NCBI GenBank assembly: GCA_016778805.1
Contig: JADHOX010000003.1
Coordinates: 1-56,127, forward strand
DNA: 56,127 bases
Source: Rickettsiales bacterium
GTDB taxonomy: Bacteria > Pseudomonadota > Alphaproteobacteria > Rickettsiales > JABIRX01
Direction: 5' to 3'
Part shown: one piece after another, positions 43,303 through 51,372 of the stretch
Numbering within the stretch: the stretch's first letter is position 1
Layout of the letters: the number at the start of each line of letters is the position of its first letter
Program-made: the position numbers and the translations under genes
Notes under the pieces: model-generated
Database searches by the model: none
Told to the model about the DNA's origin: nothing
What the model saw: only the letters and a program-made list of their open reading frames with translations

Positions 43303-43975
43303 ATTTTTTAGGCCATTCTTTTTTAAAAGAGCATTTAATTTAGTTGAAATGACAATTGTTATTGCAGTTATTAGTATCTTAATAACCATGACTATTGTTT
43401 CAAAAAAGTTTGTAACCAATGCAAGGATCAAAAGAGCTATTACAGAAATTAGTGATATTGAAAATGGTGCTCGAAGTTTTTTTGATATTTATAATGCATT
43501 ACCTGGTGATTTTGAAAAAGCGACTGATTTCTTTGATAACGCCGTTAATGGTGATGGAGATGATCGGATTGAATATGCTAATGAGGTGTATAATGTTATG
43601 ATGCATCTGAATGCTGCAGATCTTGTGATGGGTAACTTTCAGGCGGATGAACAAAATTATGCATTTAGATCAAATTCAACGGTTGGTACAGTTATTAGGT
43701 TGATTTATACTGGAGTCTTAAGTGGTTTTGTTGTTAATAATATTAATGTTATGCAGTTAGGAAGGGCTAATAATGCTGATGATGCATCTTTTTTGCCTTA
43801 TGATGCAGAATATTTAGATATTAAATTTGACGATTCTGAGCCATATTCGGGCAAGGTAACTTTTCGAGAGTTTGGAACTACAACTGCTGCATCATGTACA
43901 AATAATACAGAGAAATATTATGTTGCTAGTGAAGAGGTTGGATGCAATATAGTTATTGAACTTGATTTTATTTAG
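43292..43975 (+). CDS. Prepilin-like protein (copy 5 of 5)
   Basis: 227 residues from ATG 43292. An upstream reading of 13 codons is open, but the leader MFFRFFRPFFFKRA followed by FNLVEMTIVIAVISILITM is the more plausible start. Motifs: ALPGDFEKATDFF, VNGDGDDRIEYAN, and LDIKFDDSEPYSG. It forms a translationally coupled pair with copy 4 and ends eight bases inside the convergent pyrD. Confidence 0.87.
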   Translation: MFFRFFRPFFFKRAFNLVEMTIVIAVISILITMTIVSKKFVTNARIKRAITEISDIENGARSFFDIYNALPGDFEKATDFFDNAVNGDGDDRIEYANEVYNVMMHLNAADLVMGNFQADEQNYAFRSNSTVGTVIRLIYTGVLSGFVVNNINVMQLGRANNADDASFLPYDAEYLDIKFDDSEPYSGKVTFREFGTTTAASCTNNTEKYYVASEEVGCNIVIELDFI

Positions 43976-45041
43976 ATATAGCTGCTCCAATTGCTTCTTT
44001 GATGTTAGTAAAGCCATTCATTTTTAAAAGATGTGAAAGTTCTTTATTGATTTTATTAACAATTCCTAAGCCATTATAAATAAGACTTGAATATATTTGA
44101 ATTAAACTCGCTCCATTTAAAATTCTATAGTAAGCATCATCTCCTGATTCAATACCTCCAACACCAATTAATGTAATTTTACCATCAGTTTCTTTATAGA
44201 TATTTGCTAATATTTGGTTTGCTAGGGTTTTTAAAGGAGCCCCGCTTAAACCTCCAGATTCAGCTTTATTTTTGCTCCTCAAATAATCTGGTCTTGTGAT
44301 TGTTGTGTTACTTATAATAAGGCCGTCTATTTTATATTTTCTACTCAAAATACATATATCCTGTAATGATTCTTCAGTTTGATCTGGGGCAATTTTATAT
44401 AAAATAGGGGTTTTTTTATTAAACTTGTTTTCTAGAGCTTGTTTTAATGAATCAACATTTTCCATTAAATTGTTAAGATTAGCAAAGTTTTGAATATCTC
44501 TAAGATTTGGAGTGTTTGGAGAGGATATATTAATCGTTAAATATGATGCTTCGTTATAAAATTTTTCGATAAGGCTAAGATAGTCACTTAAAAAATCTTC
44601 TTGGTTTTTATTTTTTCCAATATTTATTCCCAAAGGATATCCAGAAGGCAATTTGGTCCTATTATTATTGAAGTTATGAGCAAATTTTTGCATACCAACA
44701 TTATTGAAACCAAATCGGTTAATTAATGCTCTATCTTTAGGAAGTCTAAATAATCTTGGTTTTGCATTACCGTTTTGAGATTTTGGTGTCACTGTTCCAC
44801 ATTCAATAAAACCAAAGTTATATTTATATAATTGATCGAATAATTCAGCGTTTTTGTCAAAGCCAGCAGCTAAACCAACCGGATTAGTAAATAATGTATT
44901 TAAAACATGCTGTGAAAGAATTTCTTCAGTTTTGAGTCGTTTTTTGAAAGTAAAGTTTTTAATTAAGCTTGATGCTAGATCATGCGAAAATTCTTCAGGC
45001 AACAAAAAGATTAAAGGACGAATTAACTTGTAACAGTTCAT
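43968..45041 (-). CDS. pyrD: Dihydroorotate dehydrogenase (quinone)
   Basis: Fourth step of pyrimidine synthesis; class 2 enzyme at the inner membrane using quinone. The N-terminal helical extension (LIRPLIFLLPEEFSHDLASSLI), NPVGLAAGFDKNAEL, FIECGTVTPKSQNGN, ISSPNTPNLRDIQ with the catalytic Ser, and IGVGGIESGDDAY are all present. Length 357 is standard. It works in the same pathway as pyrB, 2 kb away. Confidence 0.96.
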   Translation of the reverse strand: MNCYKLIRPLIFLLPEEFSHDLASSLIKNFTFKKRLKTEEILSQHVLNTLFTNPVGLAAGFDKNAELFDQLYKYNFGFIECGTVTPKSQNGNAKPRLFRLPKDRALINRFGFNNVGMQKFAHNFNNNRTKLPSGYPLGINIGKNKNQEDFLSDYLSLIEKFYNEASYLTINISSPNTPNLRDIQNFANLNNLMENVDSLKQALENKFNKKTPILYKIAPDQTEESLQDICILSRKYKIDGLIISNTTITRPDYLRSKNKAESGGLSGAPLKTLANQILANIYKETDGKITLIGVGGIESGDDAYYRILNGASLIQIYSSLIYNGLGIVNKINKELSHLLKMNGFTNIKEAIGAAISK

Positions 45042-45152
45042 TATTAATTTACATTGAATTTTTATATTAAAATATTATTAAAATACATAGATAGATATAT
45101 TTTCAAATATAATCTTTTTTTTAATCATCTAATTTTTATGTTTTTTTAATTA

Positions 45153-46046
45153 ATGCAAAAATTAAGCCTTACAAGATTTCGCGCTTTAAAATTTTGTTTT
45201 TTGCTTTTTTTCACAAATTCCACATTTGCTGAAGATCTGGTTGAGTTTTCAGTATTTGAGAAAGTATATTTAAATGAAGAAAAACTTGCTGTTGAAGAAA
45301 AAGAAAATGTTCAATTTGAACTTGATCGTTTTAATTATAAATCAATTCAAAAAAAATTAGATACAACTCAAGTCAGCCCATCTAAGTTGCCTGATTATAA
45401 ATTTGAGATTTCGGTTTCATCAAATAGTCAAGAAGTTATTAGGCGCTATACATTAAGTTCAAAAGCTTATCATAATCTTATTACTGGTGATTATGAATCT
45501 GCTATTTTTTATTATCAAAAATTTATTAAGGAATTTGGTAGTGATGATGAAGTCTTAACTGCTATGGGTGCTTCTTATCAAAGGTTAGGAGATGTTGAAA
45601 CGGCTAAATCTCTTTATGAAAAAGTTTTAAATGAAGATCCCGCAAATGAAATAGCTCTAAATAATTACATTGTTTTAATTGGAGATAAGGATCCAGCTGA
45701 AGGTATAAAAGCGCTTAATAAAATAGTGAAATTAAAGTCTAATAAAATTATTTCGGCTCAGCTTGGATATTTATATGCAAAACAACAAGACTATGATAGT
45801 GCCAAAGATGCTTTTGAAAGCGCTTTTAGATCGGATATTGATGATATTAAATTATCATATAATTTGGCATTGAGTTATGATAAATTAGGACAAAATAAAA
45901 GTGCTTATTTAATGTATAAACAAATATTACAAAATTCTCGTTATCGAGATCGTCAATATTTGATTCCAAGAGTTGATGTGCAAAAAAGATATAGAGCCCT
46001 TGAAAAGCTTATATATGCAGAACAATTAGTTAAAAGAAATGGATAA
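45153..46046 (+). CDS. Secreted TPR protein upstream of the PilT-type ATPase
   Basis: 297 residues. Hydrophobic signal peptide KFCFLLFFTNSTFA, likely cleaved near residue 26, then an unstructured region and at least five TPR-like helix pairs (DYESAIFYYQKFIKEFG; EVLTAMGASYQRLGDVETAKS; YNLALSYDKLGQNKSAYL). It overlaps the ATPase start by eight bases. A pilus-assembly TPR protein (TadD or PilF style) is a fair guess from this linkage; the sequence does not prove it. Confidence 0.75.
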   Translation: MQKLSLTRFRALKFCFLLFFTNSTFAEDLVEFSVFEKVYLNEEKLAVEEKENVQFELDRFNYKSIQKKLDTTQVSPSKLPDYKFEISVSSNSQEVIRRYTLSSKAYHNLITGDYESAIFYYQKFIKEFGSDDEVLTAMGASYQRLGDVETAKSLYEKVLNEDPANEIALNNYIVLIGDKDPAEGIKALNKIVKLKSNKIISAQLGYLYAKQQDYDSAKDAFESAFRSDIDDIKLSYNLALSYDKLGQNKSAYLMYKQILQNSRYRDRQYLIPRVDVQKRYRALEKLIYAEQLVKRNG

Positions 46047-47085
46047 TTATCAAGACGTTTTAAATAAAATTTTATCATGTGCCAAAAAAGAAGGTGTTTC
46101 AGATATTCATGTTACACCTAAAAACCCTATTATGGTGCGTATAAACGGAAAATTAACTTCTTTGGGATCATCAATTTTAACTGCTGATATTATATTAAAC
46201 ATAATTAAGATAATGCTTGATGATGAGCAATTTGCCATTTTTAAGCGTGATTTAGAATTTGATTTTGCTCATAATTATGTTGATTATTGTCGTTTTAGAG
46301 TGAATGCTTTCAATAATATCTGGGGACCATGTTTAGTATTTAGAAAAATTCCAGCTGATATTCCTGATATTTCTTCTATTAATGCTCCTGATATTATTAA
46401 AAAGCTTGCAGATCTTGAAAAGGGCTTAGTTCTAGTTACAGGTCCAACAGGTTCAGGAAAATCGACGACTCTTGCTTCAATGATTGATTATATAAATCAA
46501 AACAAACAAAAGCATATTCTAACTATTGAGGATCCAGTTGAGTTTGTTTATCAGTCAAATCAAAGTCTTATTAACCAAAGGCAATTAGATCAATCGACTA
46601 GATCTTTTCCAAATGCTTTAAAAGCAGCTTTGCGTGAAGATCCTGATATTATTCTAGTTGGAGAAATGAGAGATCCTGAAACAATTCAATTGGCTTTAAC
46701 AGCTGCAGAGACAGGACATTTGGTTTTCTCTACTCTTCATACGAATAATGCTTATGAATCAGTTAACAGAATTTTGGATGTTTTTCCAGCTGAAAGTAAA
46801 TCTTTGGCAACATCATTATTAGCGTCTGGTTTATCTGCTGTAGTTTCGCAAAAATTAATTCCGTTAAAACATGGAGAAGGTCGTCACCCGATTCATGAAG
46901 TTTTAGTTGCGACTCACGCAGTTAGAAACTTAATTAGAGAAGGTAATATACCACAAATATATTCAATGATTCAGGTTGGTAGCTCATATGGTATGCAAAC
47001 AATGATTGATAGTGCTCAGAAAGCTGTTAACAAAGATATAATTAGTGAAGAAATATTAGAAACTTTAAAACCTTCAAAGGATTAA
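46039..47085 (+). CDS. pilT: PilT-type twitching-motility ATPase
   Basis: Hexameric ATPase that drives pilus retraction. Walker A GPTGSGKST (135-143), Asp box LTIEDPVEFVY, Walker B DPDIILVGEMRD (201-212), and His box HLVFSTLHTNNAYES are all intact. MIQVGSSYGMQTMIDSAQ is the PilT C-terminal pattern. Length 348 fits PilT. It overlaps the TPR gene and is followed two bases later by pyrB. With the prepilin-like genes it implies a functional type IV filament. No PilB, PilC or PilQ is in the window. Confidence 0.93.
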   Translation: MDNYQDVLNKILSCAKKEGVSDIHVTPKNPIMVRINGKLTSLGSSILTADIILNIIKIMLDDEQFAIFKRDLEFDFAHNYVDYCRFRVNAFNNIWGPCLVFRKIPADIPDISSINAPDIIKKLADLEKGLVLVTGPTGSGKSTTLASMIDYINQNKQKHILTIEDPVEFVYQSNQSLINQRQLDQSTRSFPNALKAALREDPDIILVGEMRDPETIQLALTAAETGHLVFSTLHTNNAYESVNRILDVFPAESKSLATSLLASGLSAVVSQKLIPLKHGEGRHPIHEVLVATHAVRNLIREGNIPQIYSMIQVGSSYGMQTMIDSAQKAVNKDIISEEILETLKPSKD

Positions 47086-47086
47086 A

Positions 47087-47977
47087 ATGCTTAAAAATTT
47101 AATTTCAATTGATGAGTTAAGTATAGATGATTGTCGAAAGATTTTTGCGTATGCAGATAATTTTATTCTAAATCCAAATTCTGATGAATTGAAAAATCAT
47201 AAATTAATTAATTTGTTTTTTGAAAATTCAACAAGAACTCGTTCTTCTTTTGAGTTTGCGGCAAAAAATATGGGAGCTGAAGTAATTAATATTGATGTTT
47301 CAACTTCGGCCTTAAAAAAAGGTGAGAGTGAAATTGATACTATAAAAACTTTAACAGCAATGAAACCTGATTTTATAACTATTAGACATTCAGTAGCAGG
47401 TTTTGTAGAGAAATTATCAAGATTTACAAATGCTCATGTAATCAATTCAGGGGATGGCTCTAGAGAACATCCAACTCAAGCTTTACTTGATTGCTTCACT
47501 ATAATGAAATATAAAACAAAGATTGAAGGCTTAAATATTGGAATTTGTGGTGATATAATAAATTCTCGAGTTGCTAGATCAAACATTAAGTTACTTGCAA
47601 AATTAGGCGCTAGGATTTTTCTAATAGCACCGCATAGCTTGATGCCTAATAAACTAAAAATAGCAAATGTTGAATTTTGTTATGATTTAAAAAGTGTTAT
47701 TGACAAATTAGATGTATTAATGACACTTCGTATTCAAAAAGAAAGAATGAAAAATGCTGTTATTACATCTGAAGAAGAATATGGACGGTTTTTTGGTCTA
47801 AATGCCAATAATTTAGTTAATGCTAAGAAGGATTTAATAATTTTGCATCCAGGTCCTATAAATCGTGAAGTTGAAATAAGTAGTAAAATTGCTGATAGTG
47901 AATCTTCTTTGATATTGAATCAAGTTGCTAATGGAATAGCAATAAGGCAATCGGTTCTTAAATTCTTAAATAATTGA
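47087..47977 (+). CDS. pyrB: Aspartate carbamoyltransferase, catalytic chain
   Basis: Second step of pyrimidine synthesis. Carbamoyl-phosphate motif FFENSTRTRSSFEF (44-57), SALKKGES, RHS, and HPTQALLD (128-135) with GDGSREHP are intact, and the C-terminal LHPGPINREVEI is present. Length 296 is typical. No PyrI partner is next to it. It begins two bases after the PilT gene. Confidence 0.96.
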   Translation: MLKNLISIDELSIDDCRKIFAYADNFILNPNSDELKNHKLINLFFENSTRTRSSFEFAAKNMGAEVINIDVSTSALKKGESEIDTIKTLTAMKPDFITIRHSVAGFVEKLSRFTNAHVINSGDGSREHPTQALLDCFTIMKYKTKIEGLNIGICGDIINSRVARSNIKLLAKLGARIFLIAPHSLMPNKLKIANVEFCYDLKSVIDKLDVLMTLRIQKERMKNAVITSEEEYGRFFGLNANNLVNAKKDLIILHPGPINREVEISSKIADSESSLILNQVANGIAIRQSVLKFLNN

Positions 47978-48056
47978 TATTTCTGTTTAGGAAATTCCTG
48001 GTGTTTTGTATTTGTAACGTTATTTTAACTTTTTTAAAAGTTTTTAATGTGATTTG

Positions 48057-51000
48057 ATGCGTGCTCCCAGATTGTCGGCAGAGTTTTATAATATCTTTTC
48101 ATCAGAAGAGATTGATAGGTATTTAAAAGATATTTCTTCAAGAAAGGATGAGAGAGACAGAAGGTTTTCTGTTAACTATCTCAATACTTTGATAGACCAC
48201 TGGTCTGACCCTTCAAAAGAAGAAATTAAGAAGATTGTTGAAGGGTTTTTATATCCAAATTCTTTTCATAGAAACAACAACGAAGATTTGTTAGATAATG
48301 TAAGTGAAGATATTGATTCAAATGATAGTCGTGAATTTTTAGATAATACAAATGATGAAGTTATTAGTTATTATGGTAAGAACGATGATACTTATCTTAC
48401 TTCAACCTTTACAAATTTAAATTTACAAGATGAAGGTAAAGAGGTCACTTATTTATCAGATAACTCAATAACTAGTCTTAAAAATGAAGATTTACCTTCA
48501 ATTGATTTAACAAATCCTAAAAGAAAGCGGCCTAAGCGAAAAGCCAAAAAACACAAAAAGTCTCAAGAAGAACATAATCCTAATGAATATGATTTAGAGC
48601 AAGAAACTTTAGTTAAGTCATTATATGATATTGATTTTAGTATTAGTGAAGATGTGTTGAAATTAAAGGGTTCATTTATTTCAGCGATAGCTTCTTGTTT
48701 TAATGCAAATGCAAATCCTAACATAAAATCATTTCAACATTTTTTATCAATACCGATTTCTATAAGGAAACAGGTGGTTGAGAGTATTTCTGCTAGTGAT
48801 CTGACTGTTTTGGAACCAAAAAAGCTTGTATCTTTGACGCTTGCTCTTGTTCCTGAACATTTAATTAAGGATTCGCATAGATTACCTGTAGTGCAAGAAG
48901 AGAGCTTTATTAAGCATGCTATGGTTGTTGATAAATATTTAATTAATCAGATAAATTTATTAATTTGCAAAGATATTATAAATACAAAAAACGCTTTGGA
49001 GTGGTTAGGTCATCTTCAATTAAATAATTCTGGTAGAGATAAGTTTCAAATTTTTACTTCATGGTTGTTCCAACATAAAAAAATCAATTTAGATAATTGT
49101 AAGATATGGTTAAAGCAGTCTCGAGAAAATAATAATGGCGATAGAGAAAGTTTTAAGATTCAGATATTAAGGCATGCTTTTATTCTAAATTACATAAAAC
49201 CTTCAAACGCTCATTTATGGGCAGAAGATCTAGAATTTGATGAATCTAAATTTATTTTTGAGTTTATAAATTATATTTATGAAAGTACTAGAGTTACCCA
49301 ATATAAATTTTTAATACTTTCCGATTATTATGATGCTTTCATCAATAGATTTAGAGTTAAAGAGTCTGTAGTTGCTGATATATTTATTTTTGCAATTAGA
49401 GGAAAGAACGTACCATCTGAACATAGGAAATGGAAACATGAACCTGATAAATATGAAGTTTTATTTATTATTATGATGTTTGAACTTCAAAAATATGTTA
49501 ACAAAGAATTAGAAGAAAACATAAGAAAAATTATCATCGATTTTGATGGTAATAAATACCCCAAATATTATATAGTTTCTTCTATTCTTAATAAAAATTG
49601 TACTAGTAAAAATTTTGTTGCTGAAATGGACAAAATTCTTGATGAAATTAAGCTTGCTCAAGAAATTAATGATTATCTCAAAAGTTTTTCATACAATCTG
49701 ACAGAGGTAATAAATTTTAGATCAAAAATTAGTGATATTTTTCTTCATTATTCTGCAGGACCAAATGTTACTCAAAATATCGAGAGTTTTATTGAAAAGG
49801 ATCAATCTTTTATAAATGTTTTTCGGTCATTTAATCTTGCTTTACCATCATATGATATTTCAGATAATATCGTTTTTTTAAAGGAATTGTTAGATAATGA
49901 TGCATATTCAAATGATCTGGTTTTTAAGGAATATGCTAAATTTATTTTTAAAATTAATCATATGAGTGATTTTGAATCAATATGTAAGTCTCCAGATTTA
50001 GATAATGAGGATGAATTAAAAAACCTTTTTATTTATAATTTTATTCAAACTGGCATTTTGCTAAATGAGATTACTATTGATAATTTTGAAAGTTTTTTTG
50101 ATGTTGCTATTACGCAACTTAAGTCTGGGTATGAAGTATCTGATTTTTATGATCGTATAATCTTTGCTCTTATTAATAAAGCTGGAATATCAGTTTCTGA
50201 GCTTCAAGAATGGTATCACCTATTAATAAATGATTTTAGCCAAGTAAAACTCTCTATAGATAGTTCAGGACTGATGTTAAGAGAAACGAACTTATTTAAT
50301 CATATTGATAGTTTTGAGGCTTTTTATGACACAATTATCTATCATATTTTAGAAGAAAATAATCTTGCAATTTATGATGACGCTAAACCAGCGTTAAGGC
50401 TTTTGATGTTGAATCAAAATTTTAAATTATCAGATGCTAAAACTTCTATAGATAAAATTTTAAAAACTAAAGCTAATGACTCTTTTTTCTTTGGTTTTGA
50501 AGAACATGACTGCATTGACGATTTAGATAAATTCTTAACAAATAAATTTGATAATGATTTATCTAGATTTGTTGATAGCTTATCTCAAATTAGTAAAAAT
50601 GACTTTAAATTATTAATAGAGAGGAATTTACAAAATGGTTTTGCTGAAAACAAAACTAAAAAGCTTTCTGCGAAAAAAAAATCTAAAACTGTTAGTACAA
50701 AGTTTGATTTTTTTGGGTTCTGGCAAAGAAGTTTGTTTTTGATACAAACGCAAGAATATTTTGGTATGAATAATTGTATTTCTAAAAGCGAATTAAACCA
50801 ATTATTTTTGAAACAAGCTTTTATAAAAGAAGAAATTTCGTTGGTTGAGCAAAATTTTGAAAATCTGTACCTTAAGATTGATTTCTCAAAGCGAGAAATT
50901 TTTATTTTAATTTCTCAATATTTTTTTAATGATTCAGATATCTCATTCAAAAGATTTTCGAATTACCAAGATAAAATAATAGCAAATTTAGGTTTAAAAT

Positions 51001-51356
51001 TTGAAACAGATGCTTTAACCAATGCATTTTATCAAGAACAGCAAATTGCTTTTTTCAAAACGGTAAAAGATTATGATGATGTTAGCTTTGCACAAAGGGT
51101 TTCTTTATTCGAAAATATTAAGGATTTTAATGATAATTTCTCAGTACAGAACAACTTATTAAAAGTTTTGTTAACAATAGATGATAAAGATCTTCCGAAA
51201 ACATTAGGTCAGGAAGATGTTAAAAGGCTTTGTGAATTTTTTGAGAAGTTTCTTGATGATAATCCAGATATTAAATTAACAGAGATTAAGACATCTGACT
51301 TTCATGTTCTTAAAACTATTAGTGCTCCAAGAGATAGTACCTGTTTGATATCATAA
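48057..51356 (+). CDS. Large helical-repeat protein ending in a CaaX-type box
   Basis: About 1099 residues from ATG 48057 (a TTG one codon upstream is the alternative). I do not recognise the family. Order: helical N-terminus (1-75), acidic Asn/Asp/Ser-rich linker, a basic patch PKRKRPKRKAKKHKK near 154-167 resembling a nuclear localisation signal, then a long helical region. Tryptophans at 316, 351 and 388 lie in similar contexts (LEWLG, IWLK, LWAED), 35-37 residues apart; W719 (LQEWY) is another. The last four residues are CLIS, a CaaX prenylation-type box. No signal peptide or transmembrane segment. Heads a same-strand cluster. Confidence 0.75.
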   Translation: MRAPRLSAEFYNIFSSEEIDRYLKDISSRKDERDRRFSVNYLNTLIDHWSDPSKEEIKKIVEGFLYPNSFHRNNNEDLLDNVSEDIDSNDSREFLDNTNDEVISYYGKNDDTYLTSTFTNLNLQDEGKEVTYLSDNSITSLKNEDLPSIDLTNPKRKRPKRKAKKHKKSQEEHNPNEYDLEQETLVKSLYDIDFSISEDVLKLKGSFISAIASCFNANANPNIKSFQHFLSIPISIRKQVVESISASDLTVLEPKKLVSLTLALVPEHLIKDSHRLPVVQEESFIKHAMVVDKYLINQINLLICKDIINTKNALEWLGHLQLNNSGRDKFQIFTSWLFQHKKINLDNCKIWLKQSRENNNGDRESFKIQILRHAFILNYIKPSNAHLWAEDLEFDESKFIFEFINYIYESTRVTQYKFLILSDYYDAFINRFRVKESVVADIFIFAIRGKNVPSEHRKWKHEPDKYEVLFIIMMFELQKYVNKELEENIRKIIIDFDGNKYPKYYIVSSILNKNCTSKNFVAEMDKILDEIKLAQEINDYLKSFSYNLTEVINFRSKISDIFLHYSAGPNVTQNIESFIEKDQSFINVFRSFNLALPSYDISDNIVFLKELLDNDAYSNDLVFKEYAKFIFKINHMSDFESICKSPDLDNEDELKNLFIYNFIQTGILLNEITIDNFESFFDVAITQLKSGYEVSDFYDRIIFALINKAGISVSELQEWYHLLINDFSQVKLSIDSSGLMLRETNLFNHIDSFEAFYDTIIYHILEENNLAIYDDAKPALRLLMLNQNFKLSDAKTSIDKILKTKANDSFFFGFEEHDCIDDLDKFLTNKFDNDLSRFVDSLSQISKNDFKLLIERNLQNGFAENKTKKLSAKKKSKTVSTKFDFFGFWQRSLFLIQTQEYFGMNNCISKSELNQLFLKQAFIKEEISLVEQNFENLYLKIDFSKREIFILISQYFFNDSDISFKRFSNYQDKIIANLGLKFETDALTNAFYQEQQIAFFKTVKDYDDVSFAQRVSLFENIKDFNDNFSVQNNLLKVLLTIDDKDLPKTLGQEDVKRLCEFFEKFLDDNPDIKLTEIKTSDFHVLKTISAPRDSTCLIS

Positions 51357-51372
51357 ATTTAAATTGAATAAA

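Noticed and set aside
48027..48045. Hairpin AACTTTT/AAAAGTT with Ts after pyrB
   Set aside because: The stem is all A/T-rich with almost no loop; in this AT-rich DNA it is not distinguishable from chance.
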